This document shows, piece after piece, positions 1-9,904 of a stretch of DNA of 22,972 nt. Source of the stretch: Silene noctiflora (lineage: Eukaryota; Streptophyta; Magnoliopsida; Caryophyllales; Caryophyllaceae); assembly GCA_009801015.1 (NCBI GenBank), contig VHZZ01007919.1, positions 19,609-42,580 on the forward strand. The letters are read 5' to 3'. Within the stretch, counting starts at the first letter, position 1. Every line of letters starts with the position of its first letter. The notes below the pieces were generated by a model. The model made no database searches. It had not been told where the DNA came from and was given only the letters and a program-made list of their open reading frames with translations. Position numbers and translations under genes: made by a program.

Positions 1-1200
1 TCTGTTTAGATGTTGAAACTAGGTGGAATTCCACCTATTTGATGTTGGATAGTGCTTTAATTTATCGTAAAGCTTTCTTAAAACTTGAAACTTCTAACGG
101 TGGTAAATTTGTGGCTGAGATGGAAAAGACTAAAGGTGTTCCAAATGAATCTGATTGGGAATGTGTTTATTCTCTCTTACCTTTTCTTAAAATCTGTTTC
201 GATGCTACCTTGAGACTTTCTGGCTCATTATACATTACCACAAATGTTTATTTGCAAGAAATTGTTGATATTGGTATGATGATTGATAAGAAATGTCAGA
301 GTAGTGATGTTGGTGTGAAGTTAATGGCTTCTTTAATGAAGAAAAAACATGTGAAGTATTGGGAGAATGTTCACAAGGTTAATATATTGTTGTATATTAC
401 CGTGGTTATTGATCCTAGACGGAAAATGTAATATATTAATTGGGCAATTAGTCAACAACATGACACTTTGAATGCTGCCAAGTTGAGTTTTACAGTTTTG
501 GAAACTTTAAGGCCTTTGTATGATCATTATATTGACTCTCAACCTACACAAGTGCGCACTCCTCCCTCGGAAGTGGAAGTGTGTCCCGATCAGTGTGAGA
601 ACATGGATGATTGGCAAGATGTGGTAGAGTCACAATTTGAGAGAGACGTAAGTAGTGAAGTTTCTCATGATCAAAAAAGTGATCTGGACAAGTATTTAGA
701 GGATGTTAGGGAAGTGAATTCTAAGAAATTTGATGTGTTAGATTGGTGGAAAAAAACATGAGGAGGCATATCCTATTGTTGCTTTGATGGCCAGGGCTAG
801 CAATTCCGGTTTCGACGGTTGCTTCGGAATATGCATTTAGTAGTGGTGGTAGGATCCTTGACCCATTTCGGAGCTCCCTCTCTCCAAAGATGGTGGAAGG
901 ATTAGTGTGTGCACAAGATTAGTTACGAACTACACATGGTCCGCTACTAGCTGAAGAGTACGTCGAAGAGGTTGAGAAGTTTGATAAAGGTATGTACCAC
1001 TAGTCTTTATTCAACACTCTTATTCTTCTGATTTTTTTTACTACCATTTTTAATTCATTCTGATTTTGATCTACTACCATTTTTAATTCATTCTGATTTT
1101 ATATTATTTGATTGATTCACTAATATGCTCTTATTCTTCTTAATTTGTAGAGTTGACAGAGGTTCTAAAAGAGGACTCGACTTGTAATGATTACTTTTGA
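1..1200 (+). pseudogene. hAT transposase (RICESLEEPER/BED type), C-terminal part, inactivated
   Basis: The frame open at position 3 begins with LDVETRWNSTYLML, the conserved plant hAT transposase signature, and runs into the DUF4413-like region (SDWECVYSLLPFL). The dimerisation region follows (FDVLDWWK, YPIVALMAR, AIPVSTVASE, FSSGGRILDPFRSSLSP). Four lesions break it: an in-frame TAA at 429-431; one extra A in the A7 run at 750-756; a frameshift near 796-799 that fits loss of 5 nt from the usual MARD[VI]LAIP; and TAG at 920-922 where the family has Trp (QDWLRTT). The last intron is still recognisable: donor GTATGT at 990, acceptor TTTGTAG ending 1150. The spliced frame continues as ELTEVLKEDSTCNDYF and stops at 1198-1200. 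The N-terminus (BED finger and first catalytic part) lies beyond the left edge. Family assignment is sure; the element is dead as it stands. Confidence 0.92.
1041..1100 (+). repeat. 33-bp tandem duplication in the hAT transposase intron
   Basis: A 27-bp segment starting ctaccatttttaattc at 1041 recurs identically at 1074, giving a 33-bp period. It lies inside the intron at 990-1150. Confidence 0.85.
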
Positions 1201-1663
1201 AGTATCGCATAAACCGTAGATGGTGATGGGTTCATGTCAGCGCTGACTTGCTTCATTTTCTGTTGTGTACGAGGATTTTTATGTTATGTATTTGGATATT
1301 TGTCTTTGTTTTTGGCGGACTATTACGCTAATTTTCTTTGCTATGTAACGGGTTTTGAAGGTTGGACAAACTTTATGTAATTTTACTTTATTTTGATTGA
1401 AAGCAATATTATGTAAGATGGCTTAGAAATTTATAATGCTTAGATGCCAAGTCAAATAAAATTGTCTTCTTCCAATTCTGACAGTTTATCTAATCGGATC
1501 AATTTTTGGATATCGGATATCTGATCTGATTATTTCGGATATTAAAATTCGGATATTCGATCAATTCAGATCAGATCATGGATAATAAAATCTTGGATTT
1601 TTGGTTCGGATATCCGAACCGAAATATTGGTTCGGATCAGATATCCGGCCGTGCTCTGGCCTA
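1201..1663 (+). mobile_element. 3' non-coding end and terminus of the hAT element
   Basis: Between the transposase stop and about 1663 there is no ORF. From 1490 the sequence is packed with GGATATCC/ATCGGAT words, including a perfect 18-bp palindrome GGTTCGGATATCCGAACC at 1603-1620. Such subterminal repeats are typical of hAT ends. The terminus reads ATATCCGGCCGTGCTCTGG then CCTA; on the other strand it begins TAGGCCAGAGCAC, which closely resembles the 5' end of the element at 9489. The matching 5' end and the 8-bp target duplication of this copy lie outside the window. Confidence 0.75.
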
Positions 1664-1750
1664 ACGGGAACTATCCGTCACAAGCTGAAAACATAATGCA
1701 TTGAGATTAACAAAAAATTTATCCTAACTATGCAAGTGAGATATTATTTA

Positions 1751-2545
1751 GGGTGCTGATTTTCGCAGTACACCTTTTACTCATCTCAGTACACATTCGA
1801 CAATTATACCCCTCTCATTTCCTCCTCTCATTTTCCCTCTCTAATCTACTCTTTCTAATTTCACACTCATTTTACTCTAATTTCATGTATTACATTGCTA
1901 AATTATTTTGACAAGCATATGAAACTATGTATTCCGTTGATAAATTATTTTTATAAACACATCTATTGCTTTGCTAAATTATTTTTACGATATTACGTAA
2001 ATAATTTTTACGAATAGATGTACTATGTACTACATCGGAGGAAAAAAAATACAATACAACTTCTTGTTACCAGTTACAACCATCAACTACTACGTCAATC
2101 TTCTTGTTACCAACACCATTACACCACCACCACCATGTGTCCACGTACAAAACATTACCGCCAACATCACCACCGTCGGCGCCGGTCACCGATGTACGCA
2201 CAACCTGCCCACCTGGACGTCCTCCCAATCTTACATTTCCCTCAAGCACTTGCCTTCGTCGACCACCTGCGGGCCTCGCCGGGGGCGCACTCCCATGTCA
2301 CCGATAAAACCCTAATTAATCCAAAACCGCATATTCTAACGAACAATCAATTATTGAAAATTAAGATTGATTGAATATGTTTCCTTTGTTTAAATTTTCA
2401 TTCGTTATTGAAATAATTGATTTATGTGAGAAGTTGGATGGTGAGAAATTGAGAGAAATTGATTTTGTATCTTTTCTTAGTCTAAGGAGTAAAGGGTGCA
2501 AATGGAAAATATCGGGTAAAATGTATTAAGATGAGTAAAAAACGT
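1751..2545. mobile_element. Probable non-autonomous DNA transposon with GC-rich core
   Basis: The arms at 1775-1797 and 2518-2540 are inverted copies of each other: both read TTTTACTCATCT outward-in, then diverge slowly, about 18 of 23 matching. Between them lie AT-rich arms, a triplicated word GCTAAATTATTTTTA (about 1908-1990), an inverted pair ACATCTATT/AATAGATGT (about 1959-2019), and a distinctly GC-rich core at about 2150-2290. Open frames in the core (2018-2374) are rich in Pro and His and overlap on both strands, so I do not call a gene. The outer boundary is uncertain because the left side extends to about 1751 (gggtgctgattttcgcag) without a clear partner on the right. Confidence 0.5.
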
Positions 2546-2761
2546 TAATAAATTATGATAATTAAACCAATTCTATCTTTAACGACGGATATATCCGTAA
2601 AATACTACGAGTCTATGACGTCTCTCACAAATACTATCCGGTAAGGTGAGAGAGTGTTCGAAGCCTCCACGTTTGTTTCGCAAAAAATGAAGATTGCGTG
2701 ACTAAATTTAATTACTGCTCCTCCTACGAGTCCTGTCCTACAACCAAAAACGCAGGCAAAA

Positions 2762-2769
2762 TATATAGG
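2762..2769 (+). promoter_or_regulatory. Probable TATA box of FAH
   Basis: TATATAGG lies 131 bp upstream of the FAH ATG, followed by a pyrimidine-rich leader. Spacing fits a 5' UTR of roughly 100 nt. Position is inferred from sequence only. Confidence 0.45.
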
Positions 2770-2899
2770 CACCTACCACACTACTCTCACCAGTCACCAC
2801 TATTTAATTCCTAGTACGACGTACTATCCTTTTCTGACACTATTTTCCCTCACTTACCTTTCGTCACCAATTTGTCTCCTCCATTTCCGTCGAAAATTA

Positions 2900-5800
2900 A
2901 TGGCGGAATTAAAGTCTTTCGTTGAAGTTTCGCCGGAATCTCACTTCCCTATCCAGAATCTTCCTTATGGTGTTTTCAAGCCTGCACCCGGTTCACCTCC
3001 TCGACCGGGTGTTGCTATCGGTGATTTCGTCTTGGACCTCTCTGTAATCTCCTCCGCCGGTTTGTTCTCCGGTCCGGTTCTCAATGCTTCTGATTGCTTT
3101 CATCAGGTTTTACTCTTTGATAATTTTGGTTGACTTATTCCTAGTTATCAGGAAATTAATTCAGCTGTTTTTATGCTAATAATCTTGATTAATTTGTGAA
3201 TTAGTAGAAGTTTATGTAAAACAATTCATTTGTTTACTTGCTTAGTTTGATCGAGCTTAATTTCGTGATTTAGGTATATTTTTGCATGAATATGCATTAA
3301 TGTAACAATAATCTGTAATTGTTTTTCTAGAAGTGTTGATTGGGATATTGAATTAGTACAAGTTTATATAAAAGAATAAGTCTGTTTAGTTGCTTAGTTT
3401 GATTAATTTGCTGATTTAGGTATATTTTTGCATGAATTTGCTATGTAACAGTAATCTGTAATCTATGTTACTCAGACTCGCTTCCAAGGGTCGCACACGG
3501 GTGTATACCAAGTGTCGGACTTGGCTATTTTGTGAAAAATTGTCAAGTTTTCAGTCTAAAATAAAGCGCCCGAGTGTCATGCCAATGTCCAAGTGTCAAG
3601 TGTCGGACACGGGTTACGGGTACGTGCGCTCATATGAAGTGCTGAAGTAACATAGTCTGTAGTTGATTTTTAGAGCTGTTGATTGGAATATAGGATTATT
3701 CCTAATTTACTTATCAAGTTTCGGGCTTATTATAGGGTGGCCATAACGCCATTCAGAAATATACAGACTACTTTGCAACTCGTTGTTCACGCTCAAGTTA
3801 GATAGACTGATTAATTAATAGTCTCACACAACGAGTGGCACCGGCAGTTTACCCTTGGCCGTTGTCAATTCCCTTATTCTATAGGATAAGCTTACTGTTT
3901 ACCCATGATGTTTACAGGAGTTGATATATAGGACTGCAGAAATTTGCTTTTATTACTGTTGCAAGTTTATGACATTAAATGAATTATGTAATATAGAATT
4001 TGCTGTAAGCTTACAACTGTTGTAAATGAGATTTTGTGCATGAACTGTGAGATTGATTTTTTACATTAGCTGTAATCTTATGACTTGTGAACTCTACTTC
4101 AGCATTTTAGCTGCCTCAAAGCTATTTTTCTGCTCCAAAAAAAATACATCATTCACTTTAGTAGTAGAAAAATGAGATGACGTCACCTCGTGGTATGGAG
4201 TCTCTCTAGTCTCTACCACCCTGTCACATACATTTAGTCCTCAGTAAAGTGATGGACCCTATAGAAGGGCATGTGAGAGGTGCTACGGAGAGTCTGATAC
4301 TTTGATACCACCCGGTGGCAATTGACGGCATTTGAGTTGCTTTGAACTGTTTTTGTCTAAATCATTGTGCTCGATCATGTTATAGTATTGTCCTATTGAT
4401 ATGCTTCTATGTATATCATTGCATAATGCACGACGACATTCCACTTTTGATTAACCCTTTTACTTTGCTGCTCAATTTGTTCCAGTTCGATCATTAATTT
4501 CACTAAATATATACATGCATGTATATTGTAAAATTTAAAAAGTTAGTTAATCATAGTAACTGATTTCATATTATCATCGAAAATGTCCTTAAGTGTATAT
4601 TGTGAGAATATTAATCACAAGTGACATATTTTTTACCTCTATGTTTATATAATATATATATATGGAGGGAGCAAAAGACGTGTCAAAAAGATATGACATG
4701 CAATCATCTATAAAGCATGCTTTGTGAATGGCAGCATTGGAAACTGTAGTTGGAAATGTATGTTGTGTGAACTTATCATTGAGAAACTGTTTGGTATAAA
4801 GTGCAAGTTTGTTTTGCGTGCAGCCAACACTCAATAAATTTTCGTCAATGGGCCGACCTGCATGGACGGAGGCGCGTGCTACCATTCAGAAGTTGCTCTC
4901 TGGTATGGCCATTGTCTTTTCTTCCGCTTACATGCTTGTTAGTTGATTTGAGTTGATGTATTTAATTGTCAGTGGTCTGAACAGTGTATGTTAATTGGAG
5001 ACTCCATCCAGAAACCACTCCATCAGGATGAGATTGGACCTAGGGACCTAGCTCTGATATTACACCTAGGGACCTAGCTCTGATATTACCGCGCTAATTG
5101 GGTTTTTGTTCCTTGGTTATAGATACAGAGTCAACTTTGCGTGATAATGTAAGTTTGAGACAGGAAGCACTAATTCCTATGGTACTATGCTCACCTCTAG
5201 CTTTTATTCTATAGTTGAATAGGTGGTTCTTGTCTCATGTAATGTTCGCAATTTCTGTGTTTGTTTTGCATAGAGCAAGGTAGAGATGCTTGTTCCTGTG
5301 ACCATTGGAGATTACACTGACTTTTTTGCGTCCATGTATCATGCAAAGAACTGTGGGCTCATATTCCGTGGCCCAGAGAACGCTATCAATCCTAACTGGT
5401 TTGCTGTTTTTCTCGTATCCTTGGAGAAATAATGTTGACTGGATTATTCTCTGAGAGCGTAAAACCATTTCAGGTTTCATCTTCCTATTGCATATCATGG
5501 GCGTGCGTCATCTGTGGTCATCTCAGGAACTGATATAGTGAGACCAAGGTCAGTAGCTTTTACATTATAGTTTTACAGTTCGCCTTCGTGATCAACAACT
5601 GATCGCTGAAATGATATATTGCTACTGTAAATGGATGTATTTAAGAACTTCGCGCCGAAATGTAGCTGTTGATTTTGCTTTTCTTGCCGTAGAAGAAACA
5701 AATGATAACTGAGCTCCTATTTTCCTACTAAAGTCACCATCTCTAATACCTTAATGGAATATCTTGCATTTCTGTCATTCTGTGCTTTATTTTCTTCTCA

Positions 5801-8800
5801 TTGTGGTTAATTCAGTAAAGCGGTTTGTCTTTTTCTAGGGGACAAGCGCCGCCAGCTGGTAAATCTCCTCCGTACTTTGGCCCCTCGAGGAAATTGGACT
5901 TCGAGCTAGAAATGGTATAACTATGCTACCTTTGGCTCATATCTTTATGTTATAATGCCAACAAAATGCAACTTCAAGTTTATAAATTGTTTTAACCTAT
6001 CATTTTGGATGCATAAAACTGACTAAATATGTAGACTGTATTCTTTCGGCTTACAAGCTTAACAAGTAAGGTTTGTCTGTTATCATTCAGGCAGCTATAG
6101 TTGGTCCAGGAAATGATCTCGGAACACCCATTGATGTCAATAATGCATCTGATCACATATTTGGACTCGTTTTGATGAATGACTGGAGTGGTACTTCCTT
6201 ATAATCTTGGTACCAAATTTTAATTGGATTCTTAACATTCGTTTGTCTTTCAATAATCTTTAATAGTCACATTTGAATGTATTTGTGCATTCTACAGCTA
6301 GAGATATTCAGGGCTGGGAGTATGTACCTCTCGGACCTTTCCTAGGGAAGAGTTTTGGTATGATGATATGTAGTTTTTCTTAAATTCATAAAAGCATTGT
6401 AATGCAGACTCTGCAGATGAATGGTAGACAGTTTCTTCTTCTAGGTACGACTATATCTCCATGGATTGTGACTTTAGATGCTTTGGAGCCTTTTGCCTGT
6501 GATCCTCCTAAACAGGTGATTGATATTTTTGCCAACTTGTCATTTTAACACTTGGGAATATCCGTTGTAACAAAATTTCAAGTTTGTTTGGCACTTTTGA
6601 TCTTTTGCTGCTCAATATTGTAGGATCCTTCACCACTGCCATATCTAGCTGAGAAGACTTCTAAAAATTTCGACATACAATTGGAGGTAGTGTGTAATTC
6701 TGTTTGCTTGATTTGTTTAAAGTATGATATACACTGCCCTGGTAAACAATCTCTTTTCTGCTATACAACATTCAATTAATTAGCGAAAGTATTTATCTTG
6801 ATGCAAGGTTCAAATTAAACCTGATGGTCTGGAGCCCAGTGTAGTGACAAAGAGTAACTTTAAACATTTGTGAGTATTTCTCATCAACTTTTGAATTTGC
6901 TCTGCCTCGTTTCTTTTTGCCTCTGATGCTCCAATTATAAGGCCTTGAAATGATTAAAAGCTGTTGCTTATTGTTCTGGAAAGGTTGATCTTCGATGTAT
7001 CGATCTTCTCAAAGATATGATGCTAATATTGATAATATAAAATAACAATCGCTCTAGATCTTCCCGATGAAATGAGTAGTAACATTTTCCATGTTAATAT
7101 TTGTGAAACATCTGTGAATATGATTTGGCGATCACCATTATCTCTGTGGTAAGATTTGAAGGTCATGACTTCGTGCTACTTAAATTTGCTGTTATTCATC
7201 GACTTTGTAAATATCCAATGTTACTTCTGTACGGTTTGTCAATTACAGTCTCTGCCTTTCTCCTGCGGCAGTGCTACTTACGTATCTCTCCAAGTAAAAA
7301 CATTACTGCCTTGGAGCTAACACTCTTACACTTCCAACACATCTTCCTTACATTTTGATTCAGGTATTGGACAGTGACGCAGCAACTTGCTCATCACACA
7401 GTAAATGGTTGCAACTTGAGACCTGGTGACCTGCTTGGCACTGGGACAATTAGTGGGCCTGTAAGTTGTTGGTTCACCTGCCTTGTAGCACTATTTCAAC
7501 CAACTTTCTGGTTGTCCTTTGGCATTATGTTAGTGGTTGTCCTACTTGATCAAAGAAACTGAAATAGATAATTTTATGGTAGGATCCTGATTCTGTTGGA
7601 TGCTTGTTGGAGCGAACATGGAATGGACAAAATCCCCTTTCTTTGAACGGGACATCTAGAACTTTCCTTGAAGATGGAGACGAGGTCCTATTCACTGGTA
7701 TCTGCAAGGTTTGTTACACTCACATTTGCTGCGTCCCATCTTAATATTAAATATTCTGGAGAGTATCACATGAGAATCATTTGTTTTTTTTTACATTTAC
7801 AACTGAATTATTTGTTTCCACGATAATAAATGTCGCTGCGTTTTTTTCCTAAATTAACCAGTCTAAAATATTGCTTTTCTTTTTCTTTTTTTTTTTTTTT
7901 AAATGTTGGTTTCAATTTTAAAAGCCTCCTTATCTACTTTCTCAATTAGAAGTGTAAAGGTTACACTGAACACGCGTAACAATAAAAAATTTCGGAACTA
8001 CATTTGCCGCATCTATAGTGATGTCAAATGGACGAAGATACCGGCATCATTCTTAAATCAGGAATCATTGGTTAGGTACAGCAAATCTGGTAGTCAAATT
8101 TATATTTATAATACTCCGCATGTTTGGTAAAAGGCAACTTCGTGAAGATTCTCTCTGAACTGAAGTGATGCATTAGTCATTTATCCTGGAAGAAAACAAT
8201 GTCATTTTTGGTTAGGTTAGAAAAATGCTTCCTTGCTAGTATGAAATGTGGACTTGGTTGTTCTTCTGGGGATATGCGGTAAATGGAACGATAAATAAAT
8301 GTTGACTTGGTCACTGGTTTATATGTCCACATACTTTACCAATAATGAATGAACTCCATTGGGTTTGAACTTCATAATATATTGATATCAAATTTATGCG
8401 GAAAAATTGCTCATTTTTGGTCTGGTTAGAAAATGCTCTTGTTGCTAGTGTGAAATGTTGACTTGGTTATACTTCCGGGAATATATGGGGTAAAGTTGGA
8501 ACGATAAATAAATTTTGACCTGGTTGCCGATTTAAATGTCACATGCTTGACCAATGAGATAACGATGAATGAACTTCAGTACTTCACCTCTCCATTGGGT
8601 TTGAACTTATGATATTAAAATCAAAGTTATGCTAAGGCGTCGGTCATTTGTGGTATGTTTGATCGTGTAGGTGAACACACAAATAGAACTATAGAAGTAT
8701 GCTAATAGTTATTAACTTATTATCTGCCTTTCTTCCCCAAAGTTGGTGAAGTCACAAATCGAAGTATGCTACTAATAATTATTATATGCCCCAAAGTTGA

Positions 8801-8981
8801 GAGATTTAGAATAACAGCGTATATTTGCTAGGATACTTCATTTATTTTGCAGTTGTGGTGAGTTTCCACTTGTCTCAATCCGACTAAAATGTTGACATTG
8901 GACATTTTGTTGCAGGGAAATGGTTACAATGTTGGATTTGGAACATGCACAGGGAAGATCTTATCATCGCCAGCACTCTAA
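2900..8981 (+). CDS. FAH: Fumarylacetoacetase (fumarylacetoacetate hydrolase), 14 exons, complete
   Basis: Hydrolyses 4-fumarylacetoacetate to fumarate and acetoacetate, the last step of tyrosine breakdown, presumably cytosolic. Exons by GT-AG and family match: 2900-3106, 4824-4902, 5123-5181, 5274-5398, 5474-5548, 5839-5914, 6091-6190, 6298-6357, 6445-6515, 6624-6686, 6808-6869, 7364-7460, 7583-7708, 8916-8981. These total 1266 nt and 421 aa, the plant family length, with every junction in phase. The N-terminal domain is followed by the FAH fold. Metal ligands align to Asp131 (YTDF), Glu204 and Glu206 (FELEM) and Asp238 (MNDWS). His138 (YHAKN) is the catalytic base, with Lys258 and Glu368 also present. 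The ATG at 2900 opens MAELKSF, matching family N-termini. No lesion seen. The Arabidopsis orthologue is SSCD1, whose loss causes short-day cell death; that is literature knowledge, not seen here. Confidence 0.96.
3199..3703 (+). repeat. Tandem duplication (about 152 bp) in FAH intron 1, second copy interrupted
   Basis: Unit 1 (3199-3350) and unit 2 (from 3351) both run aattagta.aagttta, then ttgcttagtttgat, gatttaggtatatttttgc, and taatctgtaat. Unit 2 is split by a 193-bp MITE plus its target duplication and resumes at 3664 (tgatttttagagctgttga). Confidence 0.8.
3463..3655. mobile_element. hAT-type MITE, 193 bp, in FAH intron 1
   Basis: The ends are inverted: CTATGTTACTCAG at 3463, and on the other strand from 3655 CTATGTTACTTCAG. 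Flanking 8-bp direct repeats TCTGTAAT (3455-3462) and TCTGTAGT (3656-3663) match at 7 of 8, the hAT target-duplication length. The interior has repeated GTGTCGGAC(A/T) words. An ORF crosses it but is not a gene. The termini resemble a MITE family I recall from other eudicots; I cannot name it. Confidence 0.82.
3776..3840. repeat. Short hairpin in FAH intron 1
   Basis: CAACTCGTTGT near 3777 pairs with ACAACGAGT near 3828, with a second inverted pair AGACT/AGTCT around gattaattaat inside it. It may be a remnant fold-back element; no target duplication seen. Confidence 0.3.
4176..4330. repeat. Imperfect fold-back repeat in FAH intron 1
   Basis: The left arm (gacgtcacctcgtggtat, then ggagtctctc) is an imperfect inverted copy of the right arm (gagagtctgatac, then gataccacccggtggc) ending about 4328. 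It looks like an eroded MITE. The left arm contains TGACGTCA, a bZIP-type palindrome, probably by chance. Confidence 0.35.
5038..5089 (+). repeat. Exact 26-bp tandem duplication in FAH intron 2
   Basis: Two identical 26-bp units, each starting acctagggacctagctctg, abut at 5038-5063 and 5064-5089. On the minus strand each contains ATATCAGAGCTAGG, close to the tRNA-Met primer-binding words (TATCAGAGC) of plant LTR elements. Identity implies a recent duplication. Confidence 0.85.
8202..8642 (+). repeat. Diverged tandem duplication, about 209-bp unit, in FAH intron 13
   Basis: Unit 1 (8202-8410) and unit 2 (8411-8642) share in order tcatttttggt, tgctagtgtgaaatgt(t/g)gacttggtt, acgataaataaat, atgaatgaact, ccattgggtttgaactt and atcaaa.ttatgc. 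A third copy seems to begin at 8642 (gtcatttgtgg). A smaller duplication follows (gaagtatgctaat... near 8693 and 8763, both reaching ccccaaagttg). This explains most of the unusual length of this intron. Confidence 0.75.
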
Positions 8982-9488
8982 AATGAACCACTGTGTTGAA
9001 TATAAGCATCACTGAACGGAAATTCCTTCTCTTTGAACGGGTGAAATTTGACCAGTTTCCCACAGTATGCTTGATCACATGCCCAAATTGTTGTGTATTA
9101 TGTAGATTGTACCTTTGTGACCAATTTATGTAACATTTCCCCCTTCATTTGGCTCAAAACTTCCAATCTTAATTTCGCTTTTGATCTTAAATAATTATGG
9201 CAAGACTTTTCAATTCACTAGTGTGACTCGTTAATTCATTGATTCTGGATTATAATGATAACCTTTATAGTGTGAAATACCAATCATTCAATACAAACTA
9301 ACTCGAACCGGTTACTCTGCTTGGTTTTGTTGGTTATTGTTTTTTTTTCTTTTCTGCAGACCCGACTTAATTTACACGCACCTTTGCATCTCATGTAGGA
9401 GAGTTGAACTGCATTTTTCTTTCACTAGTGGTTATGATTTCTGGAGTCATATCCTAAATAAACAGGTAGTACCGTAGTAGTCTTAACG
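8982..9488 (+). other. FAH 3' UTR and intergenic DNA
   Basis: The first 150-200 bases after the FAH stop are presumably its 3' UTR, with T-rich and ATAA-like words but no poly(A) signal I can single out. No gene, RNA or clear repeat seen to 9488. Confidence 0.4.
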
Positions 9489-9710
9489 TAGGCCTGAGCA
9501 GGGAGCGGATATCCAATCCGAAAATTCAAAATGTTAGTAACCAATTTCCGATCCAAACCAATTCGGAATTCCGGTCGTAGTATGATAAAGTAACCGAAAA
9601 ATGCGGACTGGATATCCAATCATCTAGTATCTGTATCGGAATTACGTGACAGATTGAATATCCGCTTTTTCGGATTGGATTCAGACAATCGGATATTTTG
9701 TTGAGTACTA
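9489..9710. mobile_element. Short non-autonomous hAT-related element upstream of BAG5
   Basis: It begins TAGGCCTGAGCAGGGAGCGG then ATATCC, nearly the same as the inverted terminus of the hAT element ending at 1663 (TAGGCCAGAGCACGGCCGG then ATATCC). Internally it has CGGATATCCAATCCG-type words on both strands, and the right end shows the inverted order (CGGATTGGAT, CGGATATT, TTGAGTACTA). Flanks TCTTAACG (9481-9488) and ACTCAACG (9710-9717) match at 6 of 8, a possible eroded hAT duplication. The right boundary is uncertain by a base or two. It carries no coding capacity. Confidence 0.65.
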
Positions 9711-9904
9711 CTCAACGGTATGAATGTGCGGGTCCATGCACATGATGGATGTCAATAAAGCATGGGACCAGGAAGCTTATTACTTACTCCATGTCTCCTC
9801 CATCCATTGTTTTTGCACTTTCCCTTTTAGTTTTCTATACTATTCTTCTATCTTACCAACTGTTTTCTGCTCACTTTCATTAGCATTCTCAGTCTGTAGT
9901 GACC
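9711..9904 (+). promoter_or_regulatory. Presumed core promoter and leader of the BAG5-like gene
   Basis: Only about 194 bp separate the hAT-related element from the BAG5 ATG. The stretch is pyrimidine-rich (ctccatccattg, ccttttagttttctatac). I see no convincing TATA box. Any distal regulatory sequence must lie in or beyond the transposon remnant. Confidence 0.35.

Noticed and set aside
2018-2374. Overlapping Pro/His-rich open frames on both strands
   Set aside because: They lie within a repeat, overlap each other in several frames, and match no protein family I know. GC-rich composition alone explains the lack of stops.
3465-3650. 61-codon frame in FAH intron 1
   Set aside because: It coincides with the 193-bp MITE and has no protein features.
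4178-4187. bZIP site ATGACGTCAC as a regulatory element
   Set aside because: It is part of an imperfect fold-back repeat inside an intron; one short palindrome is not evidence of regulation.
4589-4885. Minus-strand 98-codon frame
   Set aside because: It is antisense to FAH exon 2 and intron sequence.
5235-5498. Minus-strand 87-codon frame
   Set aside because: It is antisense to FAH exon 4, whose sense strand encodes the catalytic YTDF and His motif.
9899-9904. GTG as the start of the BAG5 frame
   Set aside because: Plant nuclear genes start at ATG; the first in-frame ATG is two codons downstream at 9905.
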